Below are positions 23,037 to 30,145 of a stretch of DNA of 39,693 bases, one piece after another (position 1 is the stretch's first letter; every line of letters starts with the position of its first letter). Origin of the DNA: a virus. The notes beneath the pieces were generated by a model. The model was given only the letters and a program-made list of their open reading frames with translations. It was not told where the DNA came from and searched no databases. The translations under genes were made by a program, and so were the position numbers. The stretch covers positions 1-39,693 of IMG/VR virus record IMGVR_UViG_3300036831_000043; one strand, given 5' to 3'.

Positions 23037-23365
23037 ACAGGCAGGAACGCAGGGCACAGCGGCGCAACGGCGCCAGCACAACCGCCGCCAAAACGGGCAT
23101 GGCGGGTTATTACGAAATGGCGATGATCGCAGGCGCCGCGATAGACGAATGCGCCGCAGAACTCAGCGCCAGCATGTCGGAAAACGAACGGAAACTGGCA
23201 ACGGCTATTTGCGTGTCGGAGCGGATCATTGACACGTTTCTAGCCGACCTCGCGCGATGCTTGCCGCCGCCGCCGCTCCAGACCGGAAAGGATTTAACCC
23301 CGATGCTGGCTGATGCCCTCGCACGGTTCATTACGCACTGGGAACTGGAAGACCGGAAACGGTAA
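23033..23365 (+). CDS. Hypothetical protein
   Basis: A 110-aa protein with a very basic N-terminus (MNRQERRAQRRNG) and a helical body (LSASMSENERKLATAICVSE). It overlaps the replication-type gene by ATGA. The basic start suggests nucleic acid contact; the family is unknown. Confidence 0.6.
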   Translation: MNRQERRAQRRNGASTTAAKTGMAGYYEMAMIAGAAIDECAAELSASMSENERKLATAICVSERIIDTFLADLARCLPPPPLQTGKDLTPMLADALARFITHWELEDRKR

Positions 23366-23530
23366 TGGACAGTCCAAAGTCTTCAGGTATCGTTAACAAA
23401 AAAATCGCTAGCAAGGGGGTAAATCGGGCGCTGGAGGGCTTGCCGACAAAATCAAGGGCTGGGGATAGCCCAAAATTTCGACGGCTCTAAAGCGCTGTAA
23501 ACGCGTTTAAACGCCATTGTGGAGGGTTGC
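23366..23530 (+). other. 165-bp intergenic region, AT-rich, one repeat unit
   Basis: Contains one isolated unit (TAGCAAGGGGG, 23409), a TTAACAAAAAAAT tract, and direct repeats AAACGC around 23500-23515 (GTAAACGCGTTTAAACGCC). No clear promoter or hairpin terminator. The A/T-rich tract downstream of the rep-like gene could belong to an origin, but nothing proves this. Confidence 0.35.
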
Positions 23531-23842
23531 ATGGCCGATTTTGTATTGTTGATTCCGAATCGTTCTGGCGAAACCGATAGCGAAATTGCATCAATGGTGC
23601 AGCACGTCCAGTTCGACGCCGACGCCATAGCCCGCGCGCTGGGCGTCCAGACGCCCGATTTGATGGGCCGCATGCTCGAAACCCTCGCGCGGGCGCTGGC
23701 CGTGGATGCGGCGCAGCTGGCCGAACGCGACATGCGCGCGAAGGGCAAAACGCTTTTTATCGACGGCGTGCCCGATGGCTGGCCGCTCCAGTACCTGGTG
23801 GCGGTTGTGGTGGGCCGCCTGTACCCGGAAAAACGGCAATGA
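23531..23842 (+). CDS. Hypothetical protein
   Basis: A 103-aa protein. GGAGGGTTGC precedes the ATG at 23531, which is why I prefer it to the in-frame ATG 12 bases earlier. It is helical (DADAIARALGVQTPDLMGRM) with a C-terminal VPDGWPLQYLVAVVVGRLYP. No motif recognised. It overlaps the next gene by ATGA. Confidence 0.65.
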   Translation: MADFVLLIPNRSGETDSEIASMVQHVQFDADAIARALGVQTPDLMGRMLETLARALAVDAAQLAERDMRAKGKTLFIDGVPDGWPLQYLVAVVVGRLYPEKRQ

Positions 23843-24189
23843 AGCGCGAACGGCTGGACTTCTGGCGCTGGATGCCGACCCTACGCGATTTGTATTTTCA
23901 CGCCGACATATTCGGCCCGAAACAGCGGCTGGTTCCGTCGTTAGCCGTGGCGCTGGAAATCTGCTACATGACCGGCGCGTTAGAGTCGCTTGGGCTCGCC
24001 ATGGGCTACCCTGGCGACGATTGCCGCGTGCGCTGCATGGCGCTACAGGCGCAGGCCGCAAAGCGGCTGGCCGAACTGCGCGAGGTGCGGTATTTTGACG
24101 AACCCGTAGCCCCGCTGAACGTCGCAAACCGCACCGTCAAATGGCGACGCAGGCAACGCGACAAGCGCTTTAAAGACCCGGAAAAATGA
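23839..24189 (+). CDS. Hypothetical protein
   Basis: A 116-aa protein with a Trp/Arg-rich start (MKRERLDFWRWMPTLRDLYF) and a strongly basic C-terminus (VKWRRRQRDKRFKDPEK). The middle is helical. Possibly nucleic-acid binding; family unknown. Translationally coupled to the gene before. Confidence 0.62.
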   Translation: MKRERLDFWRWMPTLRDLYFHADIFGPKQRLVPSLAVALEICYMTGALESLGLAMGYPGDDCRVRCMALQAQAAKRLAELREVRYFDEPVAPLNVANRTVKWRRRQRDKRFKDPEK

Positions 24190-24239
24190 TGCTGTTCCAC
24201 CCGGCCCGCACGGACCCGACATTGCTAGCAGGGGCGCAG

Positions 24240-24470
24240 ATGAAACCCGACGACGAAATATGCCGCTGGTGCAGGCACTGGGAGCGCTGGACGCCTGAAA
24301 CGGGCGGCCATATGCCCATGGAGAACGCGAGCGATTACGGCTGGTGCAGACGCTATGCGCCCCGCGCGTTTGCAGTGGACGAAGACACCGACCAGCAGGA
24401 AAAGCGCTACATGGCCGTATGGCCCGTTACCAGCCTGGCCGATACGTGCGGCGAATGGATCGTGAAATGA
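24240..24470 (+). CDS. Small cysteine-rich protein
   Basis: A 76-aa protein. I prefer the ATG at 24240 (AGGGGCGCAG upstream) to 24186, because the first 18 codons of the longer frame contain a repeat-like unit (TAGCAGGGGCG, 24226) and lack a ribosome site. CRWCRHWERW and YGWCRRYAPR, with a later TCGEW, give four or five Cys for a probable zinc or iron site. Short phage proteins with this pattern are common and uncharacterised. Confidence 0.6.
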   Translation: MKPDDEICRWCRHWERWTPETGGHMPMENASDYGWCRRYAPRAFAVDEDTDQQEKRYMAVWPVTSLADTCGEWIVK

Positions 24471-24733
24471 ATGACAACCCGAAGTGCCCGCACTGCGGCA
24501 AGGATAACGACGGCCATGCAATATTTGGCAGTCTGCTACACGTACCGCACGACGGCGACGTGTCGCTATGCGCCTATTGCGGCGGCTGTAGCGTCTTTGA
24601 GGGCGGCCAGATACGCACGCCGACCGACGACGAACAGCGCGAGCTAGACGCCGACCCGCGCTTACGCCGCGCTCGCGTAGTGCTGGCGATTATCAGCATG
24701 AGAAACGCGATTGAATGGGATACAAAACACTAG
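24467..24733 (+). CDS. Zinc-ribbon protein
   Basis: An 88-aa protein. It starts at ATG 24467, overlapping the previous stop. CPHCGKDNDG and CAYCGGCSVF give a two-knuckle zinc ribbon separated by about 27 residues, followed by an acidic helical tail. Phage zinc ribbons often bind DNA, RNA or host polymerase parts; the role here is unknown. The stop TAG is the first three bases of an 11-bp repeat unit. Confidence 0.65.
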   Translation: MNDNPKCPHCGKDNDGHAIFGSLLHVPHDGDVSLCAYCGGCSVFEGGQIRTPTDDEQRELDADPRLRRARVVLAIISMRNAIEWDTKH

Positions 24734-24752
24734 CATTGTGCTAGCATATCGC
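24731..24752 (+). repeat. 11-bp repeat array, 2 units
   Basis: TAGCATTGTGC then TAGCATATCGC in phase, followed by an offset CAGCACGCG. It lies directly upstream of the promoter at 24763. Confidence 0.75.
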
Positions 24753-24762
24753 AGCACGCGAT

Positions 24763-24790
24763 TTGCATGCACATGGAATCCGTCTATAGT
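24763..24790 (+). promoter_or_regulatory. Sigma70-like promoter
   Basis: TTGCAT (24763-24768), a 16-bp spacer and TATAGT (24785-24790), about 110 bases before the DUF2303 operon. The repeat array abuts the -35 from upstream instead of covering the spacer, so binding there could repress or activate. Confidence 0.55.
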
Positions 24791-24899
24791 TTCAAACGTT
24801 GCCCGCGTGGGGCAGTCGCAGTAACCGCAGACCAGCGCCAGCCAGAGCGCACCGCAGCACATTTGCACACAATCGCGCTCGTAACGCCATGGAGGCGCT

Positions 24900-25265
24900 A
24901 TGCGATTGTTTGCGGACGTGCTGCGCGATATGCGCGGTGGATTAAGTCATGAAGAACTCAGTACAGCACTCCAGCAGCTGGTGCGCCAGTGCTGCGAAAC
25001 GGGCCGTGGTGGCGAGATTACCTATACGCTATCCATCAAGCCCACAAAGAGCGCAGAAGCCGTCGAAATCGCCGACAAAATCGGCCTGAAAGAACCGCGT
25101 AACGAACGCGGCTCAAGCCTGTTTTTCGTTACGTCGGGCTTCGACCTCACCCGCAACAATCCGCGCCAGGAACGTCTGGACTTACGCGAAGTGCCAGCAC
25201 CAGCTGCGCCGCGCGACGTGCCGCAGGATAGCCCCGCCCCGCGTGAAGTCGGGGGCGCGCAATGA
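24900..25265 (+). CDS. Hypothetical partner of DUF2303 gene
   Basis: A 121-aa protein with GGAGGCGCT before the ATG. A helical N-terminus (HEELSTALQQLVRQCCETGR) precedes a beta segment GGEITYTLSIKPTKSAEAVE. Short genes of this type are often seen directly upstream of DUF2303 genes in phages. The C-terminus is Pro-rich and disordered. It overlaps the next gene by ATGA; function unknown. Confidence 0.68.
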   Translation: MRLFADVLRDMRGGLSHEELSTALQQLVRQCCETGRGGEITYTLSIKPTKSAEAVEIADKIGLKEPRNERGSSLFFVTSGFDLTRNNPRQERLDLREVPAPAAPRDVPQDSPAPREVGGAQ

Positions 25266-26110
25266 CCATCGACCGTGGCGCAGTACAGGAACTGATGGCG
25301 CTAAGTGTTTCGAGTCTGGAAGCACGCCGCGCGCTGGAACAGGGCATACCCTACGCGCTGGTCCCGCCAGAGTGGGACGTTAAAGCACTCGAAAACCTGC
25401 TGGAACACCCGACGCGCGTGCGCGGTACGACCAAGCTCGGCGACGCCGACAGCTTCTGCGCGTGGATCAACGAACGCAAGTTGCCTATCACGCGCGTGTA
25501 TGCCGTGAATAACCACGCGGACGGCGTGCAGTTCGTCGGCGTGCTGGATGACACACTAAGCGCAGAGGCGCCGCAGTGGGCCGAATGGCGGGCCGCGTAT
25601 CAGCCGCTTGTGTCGCCTGAATGGCAGATATGGAGCGGCATGAGCGGCAAGCGCGGCGCGCAGAAAGACTTTGCCGAATTCGTTGAAAGCAACGTGGACG
25701 ACGTTTTTAGCAGTGGCGAACATGAGCCCGTGGGCGCCGTTCTGCTGGAACTCGCGCAGGTACTGCACGCGACCATCAAGGCCGAATTTTCCAGCGCTGT
25801 GCGGCTGTCGAATGGCACGACACAGCTGCGCTACGCCGAAACCATGCAGGCCACTGGCGGCAGCGGTTCGCTGGAAGTGCCAGAAATGTTTTTCCTGTCG
25901 ATTCCGGTATTCATGGGCGGCCCACACTACAAAGTCGCAGCGCGTCTGCGCTATCGCGTGCAGGGCACGTCGTTACAGATTGGTTATGACCTGGTACGCC
26001 CGCATAAGGTAGTGGAAAAGGCCGCCGACGACATTATTGCGGTAATCACCGACAAGACCGGCATTACGCCCTATATGGGCGTGCCAGCAGGAACGCGGAC
26101 CATTCTTTAG
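25262..26110 (+). CDS. DUF2303 (YfdQ-like) protein
   Basis: A 282-aa protein. The sequence fits DUF2303: ADSFCAWINERKL near residue 65, FVGVLDD and WRAAYQPLVSPEWQIWSG, KDFAEFVESNVDDVF and the C-terminal VPEMFFLSIPVFMGG with YKVAARLRYRV. The length is typical. The family is widespread in phages and prophages near recombination or replication genes, and its biochemical role is not established. The stop TAG is shared with a repeat unit. Confidence 0.85.
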   Translation: MTIDRGAVQELMALSVSSLEARRALEQGIPYALVPPEWDVKALENLLEHPTRVRGTTKLGDADSFCAWINERKLPITRVYAVNNHADGVQFVGVLDDTLSAEAPQWAEWRAAYQPLVSPEWQIWSGMSGKRGAQKDFAEFVESNVDDVFSSGEHEPVGAVLLELAQVLHATIKAEFSSAVRLSNGTTQLRYAETMQATGGSGSLEVPEMFFLSIPVFMGGPHYKVAARLRYRVQGTSLQIGYDLVRPHKVVEKAADDIIAVITDKTGITPYMGVPAGTRTIL

Positions 26111-26149
26111 CAGTGCTAGCAGAATGGCGACATAGTGCAACACTTGCAG
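26108..26149 (+). repeat. 11-bp repeat array, 4 units
   Basis: A shortened first unit (TAGCAGTGC), then TAGCAGAATGG (26117), CGACATAGTGC (26128) and AACACTTGCAG (26139). It fills the gap between the DUF2303 gene and the next gene. Confidence 0.75.
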
Positions 26150-26158
26150 GGGGCTGTA

Positions 26159-26842
26159 ATGAACGCGAAACGCAAGGCCAAAGTACAGGAAACCGGCGAC
26201 GACCAGCTAACCGACGACGAAAACGCCGCCGCCAGCGCGCAGGGGCTGGACGCCGACAAGACCGGCGACCCGCTGGCCGCGAACGCTGAACCGCTCGCAG
26301 CTGACGCCCAGCGACCGGGCCAGGCGCCGAACCGCGACGACCCGACAGACGCCAATTTTCGTGCGTCGCAGGGCACTGGCGCGGGCACGGCTAGCGGTAC
26401 GTGGAAGCCAGCGGAACCAACGGCTGTTATGGACGGCCCAGACATACCGCAGATTCCGCTAGCCGAAGCGAAACCGGGCTATGAGACCGTCAACAGCTCG
26501 CGCGTGCCCGGCATGGGCGACCCGCAAAATGGGGTTGTGCTGGATGACTGGACGCAAAGCCCGATTGCCTGGGTTAATCCGCAGTGGCCAACGCACCAGC
26601 CGAACGACGGCCCGAACGCGGTTGCCGTGCCCGACCCTGACGCATTGCCAGAGGGCACCGACCCGGACGACGAAGCGCAGGCGCAGGCGCTGGCCCATGC
26701 ACCCGGCGCGCCGGGAAAAGACGTCGGCCCGCTATCGTTCGATGACGCGACCAGCGCAACAGGCGACACGACAGAGGGCGGCAAATACAGCGCCAACATT
26801 TTCCCGCCGAACGACCAGGCGAACGACCAGACGAACGAGTAA
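26159..26842 (+). CDS. Acidic, probably disordered protein
   Basis: A 227-aa protein starting at ATG 26159 after GCAGGGGGCTGTA. It is rich in Asp, Ala, Pro, Gly and Asn throughout, with few hydrophobic clusters and no recognisable fold except a central part around VNSSRVPGMGDPQNGVVLDD and WTQSPIAWVNPQWPTHQP. Likely unstructured; it could be a decoy or a scaffold-like protein. Function unknown. Confidence 0.62.
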   Translation: MNAKRKAKVQETGDDQLTDDENAAASAQGLDADKTGDPLAANAEPLAADAQRPGQAPNRDDPTDANFRASQGTGAGTASGTWKPAEPTAVMDGPDIPQIPLAEAKPGYETVNSSRVPGMGDPQNGVVLDDWTQSPIAWVNPQWPTHQPNDGPNAVAVPDPDALPEGTDPDDEAQAQALAHAPGAPGKDVGPLSFDDATSATGDTTEGGKYSANIFPPNDQANDQTNE

Positions 26843-26904
26843 TGATTTTCCCGTAACGGGGCTATAGCTTCGGCACGGCGTCGGCGTAGCACCCGTTAAC
26901 TTCA

Positions 26905-26946
26905 CGCCCGCACGTTACGCGATTGTGGCGCGCGGGCGCTTTTTCT
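26905..26946 (+). terminator. Terminator candidate
   Basis: 7-bp stem CGCCCGC (26905-26911) with GCGGGCG (26932-26938), then CTTTTTCTT. It lies between the acidic gene and the 50-aa gene. Confidence 0.6.
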
Positions 26947-26961
26947 TCACTGGAGGCCAGC

Positions 26962-27114
26962 ATGTTGTTACAGGTACTGAATCAGGGGGATAAAACCGTG
27001 CGCGTGATTATTGACGGCGACACGGTAAACGACGAAAAGCTAGAGCCCGGCGACACGTCTGTAATTGAAACTGTGGACGAAGGGAAAGTAGAGTTTCGGG
27101 AAATGGGCGCATAG
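26962..27114 (+). CDS. Small hypothetical protein
   Basis: A 50-aa protein starting at ATG 26962 after TGGAGGCCAGC; the longer frame upstream lies in the terminator. Beta-rich sequence (LLQVLNQGDKTVRVIIDGD and DTSVIETVDEGKVEFRE) like a small sandwich or cupin-like fragment. Family unknown. Confidence 0.62.
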   Translation: MLLQVLNQGDKTVRVIIDGDTVNDEKLEPGDTSVIETVDEGKVEFREMGA

Positions 27115-27120
27115 GCCGCG

Positions 27121-27142
27121 CAGGGGGCCGCGACGCCCCCTG
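27121..27142 (+). terminator. GC-rich hairpin without T run
   Basis: Perfect 8-bp stem CAGGGGGC/GCCCCCTG with a 6-base loop between the 50-aa gene and the DUF7694-like gene. There is no T run, so termination is doubtful; it could protect or expose mRNA. Confidence 0.45.
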
Positions 27143-27165
27143 TAAAGTCTCACCTTGGGCAGACA

Positions 27166-27567
27166 ATGCGCGACCTCTCACACCTGAACCGCTGGCGCGT
27201 GCCATTGCATGGCCAGCTGGGCGACGCACACAATGGAGCGTTCCAGCTGCGCGTGCGCCCGTCACCCGTGCGCGTGTTCGTCATTTCCAGCGACGGCGGC
27301 GGCTGGGATCATGTCAGCGTCAGCGTAGCGAACGAACGCCGCTTGCCGACGTGGGCCGAAATGCACCACGTAAAGCGGCTGTTTTTTCACGACGACGAAG
27401 CGGTAATGCAGCTGCACCCGCCCGCGTCGGAATATGTCAACAATGCCGAAGTGCTGCATATGTGGCGACCGCAGGAACTGGATTTGCCATTACCGCCGCG
27501 CTGGATGGTCGGATTACCGGGCGTCGCGCCCGCCGACATGCCGCGCATAATGGCAGCACTTCGCTAG
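27166..27567 (+). CDS. DUF7694-like phage protein
   Basis: A 133-aa protein. The segment GGGWDHVSVSVANERRLPTW, then EMHHVKRLFFHDDEAVMQLH and PPASEYVNN with a later HMWRP, matches a widespread phage family of unknown function that I know as DUF7694, in which a conserved Glu/His/Lys set and the LHPP motif suggest a small enzyme or binding fold. It ends at a repeat array (stop TAG) facing a convergent gene. Confidence 0.7.
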   Translation: MRDLSHLNRWRVPLHGQLGDAHNGAFQLRVRPSPVRVFVISSDGGGWDHVSVSVANERRLPTWAEMHHVKRLFFHDDEAVMQLHPPASEYVNNAEVLHMWRPQELDLPLPPRWMVGLPGVAPADMPRIMAALR

Positions 27568-27586
27568 CGTTCTGCTAGTCGGGGCA
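27554..27586 (+). repeat. 11-bp repeat array between convergent stops, 3 units
   Basis: CAGCACTTCGC, TAGCGTTCTGC and a degenerate TAGTCGGGGCA in phase. Both convergent genes use TAG stops made by GCTAG sequences of this array (27565-27567 forward, 27575-27577 reverse). No gene starts here, so this array is not a promoter operator. Confidence 0.75.
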
Positions 27587-27973
27587 GTGCGCGGCATTGT
27601 TGGCGGTTATGATCGCGTCAAGTCGCGCGACAGTGGCCACCACAACCGCATTCAGGTCCGCTTCGGTCTTTGCATTACTGCGCCCGTAGTCCAGCATATT
27701 GCGCAGTTCGCCCAGGCCCAGCATGACCAGCCGCAGCCTGTCGCCGTCACTGTTATACGCGGGCATGTTCCTGGCATTGTCGGCGGCGTCTTTCTGTTTC
27801 TCGATCCAGTTTTGCTGGGCGTCAACGGTCATGCAAAGGGCGCGAATTGCGCCCGCCAGCTGGTACGAATGCGCTTGCGGCCCGTGCGACGCACGCCATT
27901 TGCCCAGGGCCACAAGAATTTCAGTAGGCGACGGCGGCGGCAGTGTTTCGAAGTCAATAGTGTTATCTGTCAT
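27575..27973 (-). CDS. Hypothetical protein
   Basis: A 132-aa helical protein (PPSPTEILVALGKWRASHGP, IRALCMTVDAQQNWIEKQKD). It is last in the leftward block 30.1-27.6 kb and overlaps the DUF29 gene by 4 bases. No family recognised. Confidence 0.65.
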   Translation of the reverse strand: MTDNTIDFETLPPPSPTEILVALGKWRASHGPQAHSYQLAGAIRALCMTVDAQQNWIEKQKDAADNARNMPAYNSDGDRLRLVMLGLGELRNMLDYGRSNAKTEADLNAVVVATVARLDAIITANNAAHCPD

Positions 27974-28407
27974 GGCGAACCCGGAAAAAAATCACTGTTC
28001 ATTACGTCGTCAAACGACCAGGGGCAGACGGGCGGAAAAATGACCGGCTCCAGCCCGGTTTCATTGCTGGCCGCAACCCGCGCATATTCGTACACGTCAC
28101 CCGCGTGGAACTCGTCTTGCAGATGCCGCGCCAGCATGCCAGAACGCGCATGGCGGGCCAGCCGCTTACGCGCCACGTTGATTGTTGCACGCCAGCTGGA
28201 GGAACGGCGCACGGGCTGGGCTTGCCATTTCAGCAGGTGCATTAGCAGGTTTTCCAGATAGCTTTCGACCATGCGCTGTTCATTCTTTCCCAAGTCTTCT
28301 ATCTCGTCGGCAAGGTTAGTTAAATCCAGGTCTGACATGCGGCCAGCCCGAAGCGCGGCGGCCTGGTCGAATGCCCACTGGGCCAGGTCTGAATCGTGAG
28401 TTGTCAT
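27970..28407 (-). CDS. DUF29 family protein
   Basis: A 145-aa protein. I set the start at the ATG at 28407 after AGGGGC; the longer upstream frame runs through the lipoprotein gene. DUF29 pattern: LAQWAFDQAAALRAGRMSDL, then DLTNLADEIEDLGKNEQRMV and ESYLENLLMHLLKWQ, ending with an Arg-rich WRATINVARKRL. The length is typical. The family is common in cyanobacteria, proteobacteria and phages, with unknown biochemical function. Confidence 0.85.
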   Translation of the reverse strand: MTTHDSDLAQWAFDQAAALRAGRMSDLDLTNLADEIEDLGKNEQRMVESYLENLLMHLLKWQAQPVRRSSSWRATINVARKRLARHARSGMLARHLQDEFHAGDVYEYARVAASNETGLEPVIFPPVCPWSFDDVMNSDFFPGSP

Positions 28408-28420
28408 GGTTGCCCCTGTG

Positions 28421-28452
28421 TTGCGAAACGCTGCACAATGATAGCAGAACGC
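28421..28452 (+). repeat. 11-bp repeat array, 3 units
   Basis: TTGCGAAACGC, a 10-base unit TGCACAATGA, then TAGCAGAACGC. It lies just upstream of the DUF29 gene. The reverse strand has a TATCAT -10-like hexamer at 28438-28443 but no clear -35. Confidence 0.55.
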
Positions 28453-28472
28453 CCGCACTGGGCGGGCGACGG

Positions 28473-28706
28473 TCAATAGCAGTAATAGCCGTAGCAGCGA
28501 CGCACAGGCACGACGTAGACCGGTTCGACGTACACCGGGCGCGTGGCGGCCACCGCAGCCGCAGCGCCCAGCGTCGCAACCCCAGCGGCGGCCACCTGGG
28601 CGGCCATGGCGTTCTGTTTGGCAATGCAGCCATAGTCGTTTGAGTCGCAGAACGCGGCGCAGCCCGACAGCGACGACAGCAGGAAAAGAATGATTACAGT
28701 TTTCAT
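28473..28706 (-). CDS. Small lipoprotein
   Basis: A 77-aa protein. The signal peptide MKTVIILFLLSSLSGCAAFC has lipobox LSGC; the mature part has an Ala/Val-rich stretch (MAAQVAAAGVATLGAAAAVA) and a Tyr/Val/Pro-rich tail with two Cys (RRCYGYYC). It would be anchored to the outer or inner membrane after export. Possible superinfection exclusion role, but no direct evidence. Overlaps the upstream gene by 4 bases. Confidence 0.7.
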   Translation of the reverse strand: MKTVIILFLLSSLSGCAAFCDSNDYGCIAKQNAMAAQVAAAGVATLGAAAAVAATRPVYVEPVYVVPVRRCYGYYCY

Positions 28707-28885
28707 GATTGGTTGTAAGTGGTTTCCACACGTTCCAGCAGGGCCGCAATCTGCGGTATGGCGAAGTCGCGCGGCGTAAATCCAAGGTTGTTTTTCGTTG
28801 CTGTATCCAGCGCGGCTTTTTTGTCCATATGCAGCCGGTTTAGTGCGTCTATCAGAAACTCTAGTTCGTCGTCGTTCAGGTCCAT
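28703..28885 (-). CDS. Small hypothetical protein
   Basis: A 60-aa protein. I chose the ATG at 28885 (MDLNDDELEFLIDALNRLHM), as the longer frame crosses a terminator hairpin. Helical, acidic N-terminal half. Family unknown; coupled to the lipoprotein gene by a 4-base overlap. Confidence 0.62.
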   Translation of the reverse strand: MDLNDDELEFLIDALNRLHMDKKAALDTATKNNLGFTPRDFAIPQIAALLERVETTYNQS

Positions 28886-28907
28886 TTGTGCCACGTCTAA
28901 CCCCTCG

Positions 28908-28930
28908 AAAAAATGCCCGCTCGCGCGGGC
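28908..28930 (-). terminator. Intrinsic terminator, leftward
   Basis: Stem GCCCGC/GCGGGC (28915-28920 with 28925-28930), 4-base loop and, on the reverse strand, six T after the stem. It lies after the gene at 28938-29300. Confidence 0.8.
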
Positions 28931-28937
28931 GTGTTGT

Positions 28938-29300
28938 TTAAATCCGTTCGCGCTGTTCGTCGCACCAGTCATCAAACTGGCCGTACTGCACATAGGCCGC
29001 CGACCCATACGCGGGCCGCGCTTCGCGCCAGTGCGTTAAATCCAGCTGGCCGCCCGCGCGCTCGATACGGGCCAGCAGCTGTTCTGCGGCGCGCTGGGCC
29101 GCTTCGCGCACGTCGCCGAAGTGCCAGTAGCCGTCTTCGTCGCGCTGGGCGTCAGCGCCCGGAAAATTCGTTTCATGGCGCCAGCGGTTGCCGCTCGCGT
29201 CTTCGGCCATGACGTAATACAGTTCCGCCGTGAAATCCTGGCCGTCTTCGGTTCGGCCAGCCAGGTATAAATCCGATCCAACATCAAAAGAAAGTTTCAT
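28938..29300 (-). CDS. Hypothetical protein
   Basis: A 120-aa protein starting at the ATG at 29300, two bases after the stop of the small gene upstream. It has a beta-rich N-terminus (KLSFDVGSDLYLAGRTEDGQ, then FTAELYYVMAED), a helical middle and a C-terminus with YGQFDDWCDEQRER. Family unknown. Confidence 0.65.
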   Translation of the reverse strand: MKLSFDVGSDLYLAGRTEDGQDFTAELYYVMAEDASGNRWRHETNFPGADAQRDEDGYWHFGDVREAAQRAAEQLLARIERAGGQLDLTHWREARPAYGSAAYVQYGQFDDWCDEQRERI

Positions 29301-29302
29301 GA

Positions 29303-29440
29303 TTACCAGCCCCGCCATTCGCCGTTTTCACGGACCTGTAAAAAGGTTTGCCAGCCCCGCCCGTTCCAGTAACTGACCTCGCGCCATTCGCGCCCGTCCT
29401 GACCCGTCCAGGCCGTCGTGTATCGTGTTTCGTGTTCCAT
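29303..29440 (-). CDS. Small 45-aa protein, first of its sub-operon
   Basis: A 45-aa gene starting at the ATG at 29440 after GAGGGCGAAAA. It is rich in Trp, Arg and Gly (TAWTGQDGREWREVSYWNG, RGWQTFLQVRENGEWRGW), possibly a small beta-hairpin protein with repeated W-x-G patterns. It lies about 20 bases below the array-embedded promoter at 29468, which supports it as real. Family unknown. Confidence 0.6.
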   Translation of the reverse strand: MEHETRYTTAWTGQDGREWREVSYWNGRGWQTFLQVRENGEWRGW

Positions 29441-29467
29441 TTTTCGCCCTCGCTAACCAGTAAAGAC

Positions 29468-29495
29468 AGTGTAGCAGAATGCTAGCAAAGTGCAA
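29468..29495 (-). promoter_or_regulatory. Array-embedded promoter
   Basis: On the reverse strand: -35 TTGCAC (29490-29495), 16-bp spacer with TGCTAGCA, -10 TACACT (29468-29473). Closest match to the common promoter design, with a gene start at the right distance. Confidence 0.7.
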
Positions 29496-29504
29496 CACTT
29501 TTCG
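29472..29504 (+). repeat. 11-bp repeat array, 3 units
   Basis: TAGCAGAATGC (29472), TAGCAAAGTGC (29483) and AACACTTTTCG (29494), all in phase. A clean example of the basic operator. Confidence 0.85.
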
Positions 29505-29509
29505 ACACG

Positions 29510-29534
29510 AAAAAAAGCCCGCACAATGGCGGGC
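29510..29534 (-). terminator. Intrinsic terminator, leftward
   Basis: Stem GCCCGC/GCGGGC (29517-29522 with 29529-29534), loop ACAATG, with seven T on the reverse strand after the stem. It ends the unit of the 75-aa gene just upstream of the next array promoter. Confidence 0.82.
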
Positions 29535-29587
29535 AGAAAGCGCCCTGGCGGGCACCTGAGAGGCCGATACATACGGCCCGCACAGTG

Positions 29588-29598
29588 TAGCAGTTAGC
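29588..29598 (+). repeat. Single 11-bp repeat unit
   Basis: TAGCAGTTAGC, preceded by CACAGTG. The reverse strand reads TACACT as at other promoters, but no -35 is seen. It overlaps the end of the 75-aa gene. Confidence 0.45.
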
Positions 29599-29821
29599 GC
29601 CAGGTGCGCGCAGGCGTGGCGAACGGCTCGCGTACATACGGATTAGGCAAACCCGGATCAACCCGCACCGTAGAACCGGCTGGCATGACCTCGATTGCGT
29701 CCAGGCAGTAGCCCGCAAAATAGTTGCGTTCCAGCCAGTCGCCGTCTGGCTTCGAAGACTGGGCATTTTCGGCGCAGCAGGTACGCATGGGCGACGTTAA
29801 CGTGTCGTGAAAATGAATCAT
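29594..29821 (-). CDS. Hypothetical protein
   Basis: A 75-aa protein starting at the ATG at 29821 after CTGGAGCAAACAACC. Contains TCCAENA and a later GYCLDAIEVMPAG, so possibly metal-binding, and LPNPYVREPF. Family unknown. It lies downstream of the 72-aa gene in the leftward block from 30.1 kb. Confidence 0.62.
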   Translation of the reverse strand: MIHFHDTLTSPMRTCCAENAQSSKPDGDWLERNYFAGYCLDAIEVMPAGSTVRVDPGLPNPYVREPFATPARTWR

Positions 29822-29863
29822 GGTTGTTTGCTCCAGGTGCGGGCCGCTCGCGCGGCCCCGTGT

Positions 29864-30082
29864 TCAGCAGTCGAATTTATCCACTTTGGCCAGGGCGACA
29901 ACCTCGCCCGACAGATCACGCACGGCCACGCCGTAATCACCACTGGCCAGCAGGCTAAACGTGACCGTAAAGCGGCCTACATGGCGCGGCTCGCGTGTCT
30001 CGTTTGCCCGGCATGCGTCAAAAATTGCATTCTGTGCTTCGCCCTTGCGGACCTTGCCTTTAAGAAAACTTACGTCGTACAT
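29864..30082 (-). CDS. Hypothetical protein divergent to parA
   Basis: A 72-aa protein starting at the ATG at 30082 after AAGGGGC. A basic N-terminal half (SFLKGKVRKGEAQNAIFDAC) precedes a beta-rich C-terminal half (RFTVTFSLLASGDYGVAVRD). It is transcribed from the leftward member of the mirrored promoter pair in the 30.1-kb array. Family unknown; a regulator of the par locus is possible only by position. Confidence 0.6.
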   Translation of the reverse strand: MYDVSFLKGKVRKGEAQNAIFDACRANETREPRHVGRFTVTFSLLASGDYGVAVRDLSGEVVALAKVDKFDC

Positions 30083-30117
30083 TCTGCGCCCCTTCTGTTC
30101 GTTGATTCAGTAAACGA

Positions 30118-30145
30118 AGTGTAGCATAACAGCAGCAAAGTGCTA
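30118..30145 (-). promoter_or_regulatory. Leftward promoter of the divergent pair
   Basis: On the reverse strand: -10 TACACT (30118-30123), 16-bp spacer, -35 TAGCAC (30140-30145). The operator units cover it completely. Confidence 0.6.

Noticed and set aside
23366-23530. DnaA-box origin
   Set aside because: The region is AT-rich with short repeats, but no clear TTATNCACA-like boxes are seen.
28450-28467. Terminator after the 28473 lipoprotein gene
   Set aside because: The GC stem is good but no T run follows on the reverse strand, so termination is not supported.
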